Of a stretch of 64,000 nucleotides of DNA, positions 47,418-56,082 are shown piece after piece. The notes below the pieces were generated by a model. That model ran no database searches. It was not told the DNA's origin and was given only the letters and a program-made list of their open reading frames with translations. The position numbers and the translations under genes were made by a program. The DNA lies in NCBI GenBank assembly GCA_009782475.1, contig WRIZ01000007.1:1-64000 (forward strand), in the 5' to 3' direction. The stretch comes from Oscillospiraceae bacterium (lineage in GTDB: Bacteria > Bacillota > Clostridia > Oscillospirales > UBA929). Positions within the stretch are counted from its first letter, which is position 1. Each line of letters begins with the position of its first letter.

Positions 47418-48398
47418 TTACTGTAAAGCCTCTTTCAATACATTCAAATTGCTCCCCATGATGGCAAGATAGGCCGCCCCGCTTGCCGCGCCGCCCGATG
47501 TGACCGACTGCATCGAATCCAGCACGAGGATTCCCCGGTTTGGATCGTTGGAATTGCTGATGATGGTTTTGGCGATGGATTGGTTTGACCCTTCGGTCAC
47601 CATCACATGGTTCAAATTCAGCTCGTCCAGTTTTTCCACCAAAAAAGTCATGGTTTGAAAGCTGGCTTCGGTTTCCGCCGAGCAGCCGGGGAAGGCCGCA
47701 TACGCCTTTAACCCGTAGTCGTCCATCAGGTAACGGAAGGGGTAACGGTCACCGAACAATAATGTATCAACAGGAGCGGCATCCACCGCCTCCTTGTAGG
47801 CCGCGTCCAAGAACGATAACGCCGCCCGGTAGTCCGTCAGGTTGGCGTTGTATTGTTCAGCGTAGTCCGCATCCAGCGACGAGAGGATTTCGGCGATGGC
47901 GGCGCAGAAAATCTCCGCGTTTCGCAAAGAGAGCCACACATGCTCGTCAAACTCATCCTCATCGTCGTGATCGTCCTCATCGTGATCATCATCGTCCTGC
48001 ATACCCTCGAAGAGTTCTTCTATCTTTGCCGCATCCCCGAGCGTTTCCAGCAAGTTTAAGACAATCATGTCCGGGTTTACCGCCTGCCGGAGCGCGGCGT
48101 CCGCCCAATGGTCGGATTCGCCTCCCACATAGATGAACAAATCGCAGGCGGATATGGTGATCATATCGTCGACGGAAGGCTGATAGTTGTGCAGGTCGGC
48201 CAAACTCCTCTGAAGCAGGGTCAGCTCTATATCTCCTACCCTGTCCCCTAGGATTTGACGCACCCAGTCGTATTGCGGGAAGACGGTGCAAACGATCTTT
48301 AAGGAATCCCCCGCATCCGATTTGGTGCTTTCGTTTGGGGCTGAACAGCCGGCAAACACCAAGGCTGTTATGACAACAAATACAATGAATTTTTTCAA
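47418..48398 (-). CDS. znuA: Zinc-binding lipoprotein ZnuA
   Basis: 326 residues. Lipobox ALVFAGCSA, then the cluster A-1/A-9 solute-binding fold (VCTVFPQYDWVRQIL, LHNYQPSVDDM, EHVWLSLRNAEIF). The metal-handling loop is unusually acidic, DDDDHDEDDHDDEDEFDEH, with Asp and Glu replacing most of the His of typical ZnuA loops. TTG start with GGAGGAG 9 nt upstream. First gene of znuA-znuC-znuB-lipoprotein. Confidence 0.93.
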   Translation of the reverse strand: MKKFIVFVVITALVFAGCSAPNESTKSDAGDSLKIVCTVFPQYDWVRQILGDRVGDIELTLLQRSLADLHNYQPSVDDMITISACDLFIYVGGESDHWADAALRQAVNPDMIVLNLLETLGDAAKIEELFEGMQDDDDHDEDDHDDEDEFDEHVWLSLRNAEIFCAAIAEILSSLDADYAEQYNANLTDYRAALSFLDAAYKEAVDAAPVDTLLFGDRYPFRYLMDDYGLKAYAAFPGCSAETEASFQTMTFLVEKLDELNLNHVMVTEGSNQSIAKTIISNSNDPNRGILVLDSMQSVTSGGAASGAAYLAIMGSNLNVLKEALQ

Positions 48399-48419
48399 TG
48401 GAATTGACTCCTCCTATGT

Positions 48420-48437
48420 ACTGTATTTATAAACAGT
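48420..48437 (-). promoter_or_regulatory. Possible metal-responsive operator before znuA
   Basis: ACTGTATTTATAAACAGT has inverted arms ACTGT/ACAGT around an AT core, 22 nt before znuA and over a possible -10 TATAAA. It differs from the usual Firmicute Zur box, so the assignment is tentative. Confidence 0.3.
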
Positions 48438-48481
48438 GGCTGCATTTCCCATACAAATCGGTTTTCGCGGGGGCTAACAGG

Positions 48482-48507
48482 TTAAAAAACAGCCTTATTT
48501 AGCTGTT
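48482..48507 (-). terminator. Terminator after the lipase gene
   Basis: Minus strand AACAGC, 8-nt loop, GCTGTT, followed by TTTTAA. It separates the lipase transcript from znuA. Confidence 0.7.
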
Positions 48508-48534
48508 ACAGTTTAGCATTCCCGCTTATAGAAG

Positions 48535-49215
48535 TCAATGAAAATATATCCTCTTGATCAGCCCCGCGTAATATCGGTGCGGGTAATGATCCAACGCCCG
48601 GGCGATCAGCGGCAGGCGGGGCGAGCCGACATGCAGTTTGGCTCCCACATGGCGGAACCCCCACAGCGCGGGCGGGACTTTTGTGATGACGTCGTTGCTG
48701 TTTTCGATCCGCACCGTTTTGCTGACCCGTTTGTTGTATGACTTCATAAACGCCTTATTGCCTACGCGGGGACATCCGAAAACGATGGCTTCTATATCGC
48801 GGTCGGGGTAATTATATTCAATATCAACAGCGCAGAGAACGGCCAAAGCCGCGCCAAGCGAATGCCCGGTGATTTTCACCGCGCGGATTTCGGGTGTGAT
48901 TTTGCTCAGGATACGGTCGCGTACGCCGGACAGTTTATAAAGGTTGATGAATCCTGTATGCACGCGGATTTTCGATGATGTGTTGTTATACGGGACGGTT
49001 TTTTTCCAAAAGGTGAGGTCGGCTTTCCAGTCGTTCCATGAATCCGTCCCCCGGAAGGTGATCCAAAGGGTATCGCCTTCCCTGCATAAAAAATAATGCA
49101 CGTCTGCCCGCCCGTATACATTGACGGCCTGACAGCCATGAGACGTATAGGGCTGCACATCGCGGTAGGCCGCCGCCGAATATTCCATCGCCTTGATCAT
49201 ATCTGAACTGTTCAT
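48535..49215 (-). CDS. Class 3 lipase-like alpha/beta hydrolase
   Basis: 226 residues. The nucleophile elbow KITGHSLGAALAVLCA, the preceding oxyanion segment TLWITFRGTDSWNDW, the Asp in IENSNDVITKVPP and the His in ALDHYPHRYY make a complete triad of the lipase_3 fold. No signal peptide is seen. The ATG at 49215 has GGAGGTGG upstream. The natural substrate is unknown. Confidence 0.88.
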   Translation of the reverse strand: MNSSDMIKAMEYSAAAYRDVQPYTSHGCQAVNVYGRADVHYFLCREGDTLWITFRGTDSWNDWKADLTFWKKTVPYNNTSSKIRVHTGFINLYKLSGVRDRILSKITPEIRAVKITGHSLGAALAVLCAVDIEYNYPDRDIEAIVFGCPRVGNKAFMKSYNKRVSKTVRIENSNDVITKVPPALWGFRHVGAKLHVGSPRLPLIARALDHYPHRYYAGLIKRIYFH

Positions 49216-49264
49216 CGTACCACCTCCAGCCATCCTATGCCGGAGATGATGAACTGTTCGACAT

Positions 49265-49921
49265 TTATCGCTCCGCGCACCACCGAAGGGCGTTTTCCAG
49301 CAGACGTTGAACCTGTTGGTTCTGCCAGACAGCCGGATGATGCCCCGGCGTGAGGACGCAAACCCGTCCTTTGCCCTGCGTCCGCACCAAACCTGCCGGG
49401 CATATCCACGCGGGAGAATTGTGATACGGATTTTCCCGGTATAAGTGTTCCTCGCCCTGCGGCGGGGAATAGGAGGCCATCAGAATGTCGCTATCATTTG
49501 ATAGAATTTCCAATCGGTAGTGTTCGTCTACCTCGCAAAACGCTTCTACACCCTCTGTCACCGGATGCGGTTTGAGCGGTTGCACCATAACCGGGCAATC
49601 ACAGGGATGATAGGAAAAACGGCAGCCCAGCAACCGCCCCAGTGCAAGATTGGCGTCGGTTGTGACCGTTCCGTTATGTACGGCCAAAAGGCCTCCGCCG
49701 TTTTCTGCATATCGGATAAACGCGTTCTCCGTTTCCTCTGTCATCCACCCCTCGCCTTTGCAAAGAACGACGACGGGATAGTTGCTTAGGCATTCGGGAG
49801 AAAAAGTACCGGCATCGGTGACAACGTCAAAACTGAACCCTTTTGCTTCGAGCGGTTTGACGCCGTCGGACGGCACAACTCCCGGGTGCCAATGATCGTC
49901 ACAAATCAGCAAGCACTTCAT
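49265..49921 (-). CDS. ThuA-like domain protein
   Basis: 218 residues of the class I glutamine amidotransferase-like ThuA family: GGGLLAVHNGTV, HPVTEGVEAFCEVDEHYRLE and GKGRVCVLTPGHHPAVWQN. It overlaps the GH10 gene by 4 nt, which suggests a role in the same carbohydrate pathway. ThuA proteins act in keto-sugar metabolism, but the reaction here is not predictable. Confidence 0.85.
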   Translation of the reverse strand: MKCLLICDDHWHPGVVPSDGVKPLEAKGFSFDVVTDAGTFSPECLSNYPVVVLCKGEGWMTEETENAFIRYAENGGGLLAVHNGTVTTDANLALGRLLGCRFSYHPCDCPVMVQPLKPHPVTEGVEAFCEVDEHYRLEILSNDSDILMASYSPPQGEEHLYRENPYHNSPAWICPAGLVRTQGKGRVCVLTPGHHPAVWQNQQVQRLLENALRWCAER

Positions 49922-51111
49922 ATATGGAACTCCATTTGACCGCCGCTGTATTCGGCGACATAGCCGCCGCGGAAACCGCTGACTTCGGCGTACCCGTTTT
50001 CATCGGTGAAGCATTTGGTTTCCGGGGTGCGCCATTCCTTCTGTATCAACTGATATAGAGCATCATACGCCGGTTTGACGCGGGCGTCGCGGGTCATCAG
50101 CCCGGCCGGGGCGTTGAGCCATCCGCCGTCGCTGAAGCTCCAGTAGGTGACGGCTTCCACCAGCGGGCAGTTGAACAGCAGCTTGTAGAACGCGGAAAGT
50201 TCCTCAGCCTGCCGCGCTTCGCCTTCTTCCGTTGTAGGCCATTCCTCAGGAGCGAAATCGTTTAAGTCGATGATTTCCGGCGGCATCAGCTCGCCCGAGA
50301 CCAAGTTGACTTCGGTGAAGTGCAGAGGAAGCCCGAACTTTTCAAAACGCGCCAAGACGGTCTCGGTTTTTTCAAGATTCCAGCAGCCTTGGTGCATATG
50401 CGATTGCAAGCCGATGGCGTTGAACTGGACGCCTGCGTCCAGCAATTCCCCGATCAGGTTGCTGTACTCCTCGCTCATGTTAAAGTCGTTGATGAGCAGG
50501 GTCGCGCTCGGGTTGGCCTGCTTCGCCTCGTCGAAGACCTTTTTCACAAGGCCGGTACGCCCCTCCTGCTTGCAGATGCGGGTGACGCCGTTGTCGTAAC
50601 GGTCGAAAACAGGCATGATGACCACTTCGTTGATGACGTCCCACATGTCGATCGCGCCCTCAAACTCCGAGACGTCGCGTTTGATGCGTTCCAGCTGCGC
50701 CGACAAAATCTCGGCGTTGGACAGATCGAGCAGCCACGGAGCGGTGACGGTGTGCCAGCATAGAGGATGCCCCTTGACGGCAATACCCTTTTGGCGCAGC
50801 CATTGGGCGGTGTTCAGCAGGCGCGCCGTATCCGGTTTGCCGCGTTCCGGCTCAAAACGCCCCCAGTAAAAGGGCAAGGTGATGAAATTGAAGAGTTCCA
50901 GCATCTTCCCCACCCGCGCCTCAGCCCGGGCTTTCTCCTCGCCCTCCAGCTCGCCGTTGACGACCTGCACCGACTCAAACCCGGCGCAGCCGAATTGTTC
51001 CCTGCTTGTCAGCTGCCGCACGGTGATCTCGCTGTTGGCCAGCGGCATCCCGTCCGTTCCGATGACCTGAATGGCTTCCGATCCCATTCTGTGCGCAACC
51101 ATACTGCTCAT
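49918..51111 (-). CDS. Cytoplasmic GH10 beta-xylanase
   Basis: 397 residues. GH10 barrel: WHTVTAPWLL, the acid/base Glu in MWDVINEVVI, LLINDFNM, HMHQG and the nucleophile in LHFTEVNLVS; AVTYWSFSDGGWL closes it. Residues 1-45 and 360-397 add small beta domains. There is no signal peptide, so it probably degrades imported xylo-oligosaccharides. The ATG at 51111 (AAGGAGGG upstream) overlaps the comF stop by 4 nt. Confidence 0.92.
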   Translation of the reverse strand: MSSMVAHRMGSEAIQVIGTDGMPLANSEITVRQLTSREQFGCAGFESVQVVNGELEGEEKARAEARVGKMLELFNFITLPFYWGRFEPERGKPDTARLLNTAQWLRQKGIAVKGHPLCWHTVTAPWLLDLSNAEILSAQLERIKRDVSEFEGAIDMWDVINEVVIMPVFDRYDNGVTRICKQEGRTGLVKKVFDEAKQANPSATLLINDFNMSEEYSNLIGELLDAGVQFNAIGLQSHMHQGCWNLEKTETVLARFEKFGLPLHFTEVNLVSGELMPPEIIDLNDFAPEEWPTTEEGEARQAEELSAFYKLLFNCPLVEAVTYWSFSDGGWLNAPAGLMTRDARVKPAYDALYQLIQKEWRTPETKCFTDENGYAEVSGFRGGYVAEYSGGQMEFHI

Positions 51112-51740
51112 GGGGTACCCTCCTTTTTCATTTGGCGCGCGGCTGCCGCGCAAATCATAACATCCTCCGCTCCGGCGGAGAGGAGTAAGCTCCGGCATTC
51201 CCCCGCTGTCGCGCCCGATGTATAAATGTCGTCGATCAGTAAAACGTGCTTCCCTTCCGGGTTTCGCAGCACTTGAAACACATCCCGCACATTCTCCCGC
51301 CGTGCCTTATCGTCAGCCATTTTTGTTTGAGATTTGACTCGGCGTTTTTTCCTGAGCAGCCGTTCAACCGGAAGGGAGAGCCGCTTGCCCACGACGCGCG
51401 CCAGCCGTTCGCTCTGGTCGTATCCCCGCGTCCACCGCCGGAAAAAGTTGCACGGAACCCATGTGACAATGTCGATTTCCCGGCTGCCGACAGCCTCCGC
51501 CATCAGCAAACCGAAAACCTCCGCGCATCCCGAAAACCCCTTGAACTTATATCTATGCAACGCCAGCCGCACCGTATCACGGTAAATCAACGGCGCGATC
51601 ACGCCATCTGAATCCGGCGGTTCCCGCCACGGTAATGTGTCTTGGCAATCCCCGCACAGCCCGTCTTTACAGGATTTACGGCAGAAAACGCAGCGTTTGG
51701 GGAAGAGGAAGGATAAAAAGTCAAACACCCGCCGTATCAA
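51108..51740 (-). CDS. comF: ComF-family phosphoribosyltransferase-like protein
   Basis: About 210 residues. A Zn-binding N-terminus (CVFCRKSCKDGLCGDC) and a PRTase fold with HVLLIDDIYTSGATAGEC. ComF takes part in DNA uptake; homologues also occur in non-competent species. The start is uncertain: TTG at 51740 or GTG at 51728 fit the family best, and the tracked ATG at 51800 would overlap the ferredoxin gene by 80 bp. No clear ribosome site is visible. Confidence 0.85.
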   Translation of the reverse strand: MIRRVFDFLSFLFPKRCVFCRKSCKDGLCGDCQDTLPWREPPDSDGVIAPLIYRDTVRLALHRYKFKGFSGCAEVFGLLMAEAVGSREIDIVTWVPCNFFRRWTRGYDQSERLARVVGKRLSLPVERLLRKKRRVKSQTKMADDKARRENVRDVFQVLRNPEGKHVLLIDDIYTSGATAGECRSLLLSAGAEDVMICAAAARQMKKEGTP

Positions 51741-52017
51741 CAGCGTTGCCGCAACATTTCTCCACGCAAATGCCGCACCCGGTGCATATATCGTAGTCAA
51801 TCACAATTCTGCCGTAGGGGTTTGGCTCGCACTTGCCGATATTGACGCCGCAATCACAGCCGCAGCCGCACCCTGATGACACAACGCACTCAACCCGCTT
51901 ATCCATAATGGGTTCATCAACCTCAATGTAACTGATTGCATCCACGGGGCAGATGTTGATGATGGTACACGCTTTTTCATTTGCGCCGCATTTTTGATCG
52001 TTGATGATAGGTTTCAT
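51721..52017 (-). CDS. 4Fe-4S ferredoxin with Cys-rich insert
   Basis: 98 residues. The C-terminal cluster motif CTGCGICVEKCCGNAV is normal. The N-terminal half carries KACTIINICPVDAI but is joined to an unusual insert CGCGCDCG (about residues 50-57), giving extra Cys. It may hold one or two clusters. The ATG at 52017 has AGAGGTG upstream. Overlaps the 5' end of comF. Confidence 0.75.
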   Translation of the reverse strand: MKPIINDQKCGANEKACTIINICPVDAISYIEVDEPIMDKRVECVVSSGCGCGCDCGVNIGKCEPNPYGRIVIDYDICTGCGICVEKCCGNAVDTAGV

Positions 52018-52036
52018 CGCCGCACCTCTATTCATA

Positions 52037-54154
52037 TTATTCTGCCGCCAGCAGCCCTTTTAACCCGCTGTAGCGTTTCAACCGCTTATCGTTCTGCGTC
52101 ATGGCGGCGACCGTATCCTCCTGTCCGACCATGATGAGCCACTCCCGCGCCCTCGTGACGGCGGTGTACAGCACACGCCGGGTCATCAGTTTCCGCGGCC
52201 CCGGCATAACGGCCAGCACAACGGCTTTATATTCGCTCCCCTGCGCTTTGTGAACCGTCAGCGCGTAGGCCGGTTCCAGCTCGCCTAGGTTGTCGAACGC
52301 GTAGTCGGCCAAACGGTCGTCGTATCGGACAGTCAATGACGACGCTTTGAGGTCGATTTGTACAATAACGCCGATCTCGCCGTTGAATATCCCTGTGCCA
52401 GCCTGCGGGCTGTCTTCCTGTTTCCACAGTATATCATAATTGTTGCGGATTTGCATGACGCGGTCGCCCTCGCGGTATAAAAACTCACCGAACCGCTTTT
52501 CCAGCTTGTGTTCGGCCGCCGGGTTCAACGCCTCCTGCAAGACCTTGTTGAGGCTGACGGTGCCGCACGGCCCCCGCCGTGTGGCTGTGAGGACTTGGAT
52601 ATTCTCCGGCTCGATGCCAAGCTTGTCCGGCAGGCGGGCGGCGCAGAGTTCTGTGATGGTCTCCACAGCCGACAGCATGTCGCGGCGGCGCAGGAAAAAG
52701 AGGTTTTTATCGTTGCGGAACTCCGGCAGTTCCCCCCGGTTGACGCTGTGCGCCCCGGTGACGATCAGGCTCTCGGCGGCCTGGCGGAAAATCTCGGTCA
52801 GGCGGACAGAGGGGGTTTCCCCGCCATTCAGGATGTCTTCCAACACCGTTCCCGGCCCCACCGCCGGGAGCTGGTCGGGGTCGCCCACCAGCACCAGCCT
52901 TGTTTCCTCCGGCATCGAACGGGCGACGCAATCCATCAAAAGAACGTCCAGCATCGACACTTCGTCCAACACCACAACGTCGGCGTTCAGCGGGTTTTCC
53001 TCGTCCCGCAGGAAGCGCATGACGCCCCGTTCCGGGTCATAGCCGAATTCCAGCAGGCGATGGACGGTCGATGCCTCCCGCCCGCACAGTTCGCTCAGCC
53101 GTTTGGCGGCGCGCCCGGTCGGGGCGGCCAGCAGCACCTTCAGCCCCATCCAGTCAAACAGCCGCAGGAGTCCGCGCACCGTCGTTGTCTTGCCCGTCCC
53201 CGGCCCCCCGGTCAACACCGTCAGGCTGCACCCGGCCGCCGTCATCAACGCTTCCCGCTGCAAATCGGCGTATTGGATCGATAACTCCTGCTCGATCCGC
53301 CCGATGACGCCGCTTATATCGCGGGGGAGAGAGAAGGCTTGCGCCGATCGTTGACGGATGAAACGGGCGACGTTCCGCTCAGCGTCGTATAAGTGCTTGA
53401 GGTACACCGAGCCGTCGTCACAGGCGACGATCGTGCCTTCGCAATACAGCTCCTGAAGAGCGTCCTCCAGCGGGTCTTCTTCGGCGGCCAGCAGCTCGGC
53501 CGTGGCCGGAATGAGTTTTTCACGCGGGAGATAGACGTGTCCTTGGTCGAGGTTGTAATACAATTCGTATAATAACCCGGCTTTCAGCCTGACGGGTTCC
53601 GCTTCCCCAATGCCCAGCGAACCAGCCAGCTTGTCCACATGGTCGAAAGACGCCTCAAACGGCGGATACAGCAATACATACGGGTCTTCAGCAAGACGGT
53701 CGGAAGCCTCGGTTCCGTACCGTTTGGTCAGCTCTGCCGCGTAGGATGGGGAGAGATCGTTTTTGACCATTTGCTCCATCAGGCGGCGGAGAGCTGTTTG
53801 CTTTCCGAACAGTTCCCCGATGGATTGGGCGCGTTTAGGGGTGATGCCCCGCACCTCGCTCAAACGGTTTGGCTGGTGTTCCATCACATCGAGTGTTTCG
53901 GAGCCGAACCGCTCGACCAAAAGCCGCGCCGTCGCCTGCCCGACCCCCTGAATGATCCCCGAAGCGAGGTATTCCTGAATGGCCGAGGTCTCCGACGGGA
54001 GACACCGTTCGGCCGACTGCACGGTAAACTGCGGCCCGTGCGCCGGATGCTGCGTCCATCGTCCCCGCGCGGATATGTCCTCCCCCGGAGCGGGAGAGGG
54101 AATATGCCCCACGGCGGTTTGCAATGAACCATCCGGGCAGGCTACGCGCAGCAC
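52037..54154 (-). CDS. recD2: RecD2-type ATP-dependent DNA helicase
   Basis: At least 705 residues. Helix-hairpin-helix region (IIQGVGQATARLLVERFG), N-terminal domain, Walker A LTGGPGTGKTTTVRGLL, Walker B VVVLDEVSMLD, QLPAVGPG, and C-terminal motifs VHKAQGSEYKAVV and LYTAVTRAR. It is the superfamily 1B helicase used in repair in RecBC-lacking bacteria. Coding similarity clearly extends upstream to about 54217 (ILEGVIQAVVYANEETGWAV), but no ATG, GTG, TTG or CTG occurs in frame between the upstream stop and the GTG at 54154. The true start is unresolved. Confidence 0.9.
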   Translation of the reverse strand: MLRVACPDGSLQTAVGHIPSPAPGEDISARGRWTQHPAHGPQFTVQSAERCLPSETSAIQEYLASGIIQGVGQATARLLVERFGSETLDVMEHQPNRLSEVRGITPKRAQSIGELFGKQTALRRLMEQMVKNDLSPSYAAELTKRYGTEASDRLAEDPYVLLYPPFEASFDHVDKLAGSLGIGEAEPVRLKAGLLYELYYNLDQGHVYLPREKLIPATAELLAAEEDPLEDALQELYCEGTIVACDDGSVYLKHLYDAERNVARFIRQRSAQAFSLPRDISGVIGRIEQELSIQYADLQREALMTAAGCSLTVLTGGPGTGKTTTVRGLLRLFDWMGLKVLLAAPTGRAAKRLSELCGREASTVHRLLEFGYDPERGVMRFLRDEENPLNADVVVLDEVSMLDVLLMDCVARSMPEETRLVLVGDPDQLPAVGPGTVLEDILNGGETPSVRLTEIFRQAAESLIVTGAHSVNRGELPEFRNDKNLFFLRRRDMLSAVETITELCAARLPDKLGIEPENIQVLTATRRGPCGTVSLNKVLQEALNPAAEHKLEKRFGEFLYREGDRVMQIRNNYDILWKQEDSPQAGTGIFNGEIGVIVQIDLKASSLTVRYDDRLADYAFDNLGELEPAYALTVHKAQGSEYKAVVLAVMPGPRKLMTRRVLYTAVTRAREWLIMVGQEDTVAAMTQNDKRLKRYSGLKGLLAAE

Positions 54155-54170
54155 CGCCCAGCCCGTCTCC

Positions 54171-54374
54171 TCATTCGCGTAGACGACCGCCTGTATGACG
54201 CCCTCTAATATCTCGTCCGTCGTCCGACACCCCTTTGTAAACCTGTCCCAGCCAATCGGGTTTTGCGGCGGTCAGCGGGAATCCCAGCCATCTGCCGAAG
54301 ACAGCCCACCCGGCCATGACCGCGCCGTATGCGCACAATACCGCCAAGAACCATGTCAGCAACATCGTCTCCAC
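54171..54374 (-). CDS. Small membrane protein, overlapping recD2 upstream region
   Basis: 67 residues with one or two N-terminal hydrophobic segments (LLTWFLAVLCAYGAVMAGWAVFG) and a polar tail. No family is recognised. It starts GTG-GAG or the ATG 9 nt further on, with AAGGGG upstream. Its 3' end overlaps the upstream extension of the RecD2 frame in another phase. It may be a real gene or partly a shadow. Confidence 0.4.
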   Translation of the reverse strand: METMLLTWFLAVLCAYGAVMAGWAVFGRWLGFPLTAAKPDWLGQVYKGVSDDGRDIRGRHTGGRLRE

Positions 54375-54412
54375 CCCTTACGGGGTATCCTATGCCGTCC
54401 GCCCGCCAAGCG

Positions 54413-55294
54413 TCACAAAAACCGCTTCCTTCCCAAGACGAACGAAAGCAGCCCGCCCAAAAGAAAGGTCACAATGCCCGCGGTGACGAGAGAGACCGAA
54501 AAGTCGCTCTGATATACGCCCGGCTCATTGAAAAGGGCGTAAACAGAACCTAAGAGCAATCCCAGTAAGACCAGATTAACCTGCCTATAATAACTTTTTA
54601 AGAGTATCCCAATCATTTTGGACATGGTGATACAGCCGATGATGATACCCGCGCCGAGAGGCAATAGAACCTTGCCAATATCCGGCAGCAGCCCGATGTT
54701 TGTGAAAACGGCCGATACATCTTTGACCGAATCCATCACCGGCTGATAAACCCCCAGCAGGAGTAAAAAGAAGGAGCCGCTTACGCCCGGTAAAACCATA
54801 GCCGCCGCCGCCAAAATCCCGGCGAAGAAGAGAAACACCATAAACGGCACGCTTATATCCGCCGCCGCGTCAACCGGATTTACGGCATAAACACGCTTCA
54901 AATGGGACATGACCGGTAAGGCCAAAGCGGGGATCAGGATCAAAACGGTTTCAAAAGGCCTGTATCCGCGTCCGCGCTCTTTGCCGTTCCGGTACATATA
55001 AGGGATGATCCCAACAACCAATCCGATAAAGAACAGTATCATGGGGAAGGAGTAATGATCCAGCAGATAACTCATGACCCTGCTGAAAGCCAGTAAGCCG
55101 CAAGCCGCGCCAATGAAAAAGAGAAGTAAAAACCGCAGGTGCTTCCGAATGTTTTTTTGAAAGCTGCCTATCGCTTCGATCAAATCGTCATAAAACCCCA
55201 AAATAACGGCAATGGTTCCCCCGCTCACACCGGGAACGGTTTCCGTGATCCCGAATGCCAGCCCGTTTATAACCGTCCGTATTGCTTTGAGCAT
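54413..55294 (-). CDS. DUF368 membrane protein (polyprenyl-phosphate transporter-like)
   Basis: 293 residues, eight or more membrane helices, with two inverted repeats marked by TVPGVSGGTIAVILG and VLPGVSGSFFLLLLG. The DUF368 family includes PopT, a translocase for undecaprenyl phosphate. That role is from the family, not proven for this member. Confidence 0.88.
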   Translation of the reverse strand: MLKAIRTVINGLAFGITETVPGVSGGTIAVILGFYDDLIEAIGSFQKNIRKHLRFLLLFFIGAACGLLAFSRVMSYLLDHYSFPMILFFIGLVVGIIPYMYRNGKERGRGYRPFETVLILIPALALPVMSHLKRVYAVNPVDAAADISVPFMVFLFFAGILAAAAMVLPGVSGSFFLLLLGVYQPVMDSVKDVSAVFTNIGLLPDIGKVLLPLGAGIIIGCITMSKMIGILLKSYYRQVNLVLLGLLLGSVYALFNEPGVYQSDFSVSLVTAGIVTFLLGGLLSFVLGRKRFL

Positions 55295-55350
55295 CTTACC
55301 ACCCGCAATTTTGGATTTATTATGTCAACCGATATTATATCACGCCAAGC

Positions 55351-55380
55351 AAAAAGACGCAAGCGAAATGCGTCTTTTTT
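55351..55380. terminator. Terminator between DUF368 and ribU
   Basis: AAAAAGACGCA (55351-55361) pairs with TGCGTCTTTTT (55369-55379), with a run of T beyond; on the minus strand it also ends in TTTTTGC. It ends the ribU transcript. Confidence 0.75.
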
Positions 55381-55397
55381 GCTTTTTTGATATACAC

Positions 55398-56003
55398 TTA
55401 ACTCTTTGCCGCCCTTCCGTGGATGAGCCAAGACAACCTTTTATAGGTCAGGAAGGTGATCAGGCCGATTGACACGCCTTTCAGCAGGTTGAACGGTGTG
55501 ATGGACAAGAGCACTACCTTCCACAGGCTGTCAACAGCGGGGATGATGGCGGCGCAAATGCCTATTAAAACTTCCTCGGGAACCATCACCCTTGTGAAAA
55601 ACGGAACGGTGATATAGTAATTCGCGAATATCCCCACAAACGCCATGGTAAACACGCCGATTCCCATCCCCAGCAACGCGCCGCCGCGTGTTTTCCGAAA
55701 TCGGTAAACCATCCCGGCCGGCAGCACCAACGCGGCACCCACGATGAAGTTGGCCAGTTCGCCAACCCCGCCGGTGGTGGTCACCGTAAGATGTATCGCG
55801 TTTTTCAGCAGTACGATGGTGACCCCGGCGACCGGGCCGAAAGAGAACGCCCCAATCAATGCCGGAAGCTCGGAAAAATCCATTTTCAAGAACTCCGGGA
55901 AAATCGGCAGCGGGAATTCCAGTATCATCAGAACGGAGGCCACCCCGGCCAGCATGGCTGTGACCGTCATCACGCGGAGGCTGCTTTTCATCGTTTTCAC
56001 CAT
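55398..56003 (-). CDS. ribU: Riboflavin ECF transporter S component RibU
   Basis: 201 residues, about six membrane helices. The RibU signature FLKMDFSELPALIGAFSFGPVAG and the KNAIHLTVTTTGGVGELANF segment identify it. It captures riboflavin and works with the shared ECF energy module encoded elsewhere. The ATG at 56003 has AGGAG 6 nt upstream, and is preferred to the ATG at 56009 that abuts the ribosome site. Regulated by the FMN riboswitch upstream. Confidence 0.93.
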   Translation of the reverse strand: MVKTMKSSLRVMTVTAMLAGVASVLMILEFPLPIFPEFLKMDFSELPALIGAFSFGPVAGVTIVLLKNAIHLTVTTTGGVGELANFIVGAALVLPAGMVYRFRKTRGGALLGMGIGVFTMAFVGIFANYYITVPFFTRVMVPEEVLIGICAAIIPAVDSLWKVVLLSITPFNLLKGVSIGLITFLTYKRLSWLIHGRAAKS

Positions 56004-56023
56004 TATCATCTCCTAAATCACAA

Positions 56024-56057
56024 GATAAACGCCCTTAAACGGTTCGTTTAAGGGCGT
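56024..56057 (-). terminator. Riboswitch expression platform terminator
   Basis: ACGCCCTTAAACG and CGTTTAAGGGCGT form a perfect 13-bp stem with a 3-nt loop, followed on the minus strand by TTATCTT. It lies between the FMN aptamer and the ribU ribosome site and would form when FMN is bound. Confidence 0.75.
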
Positions 56058-56082
56058 GACAACGCATAAAACTATGCGGCTC

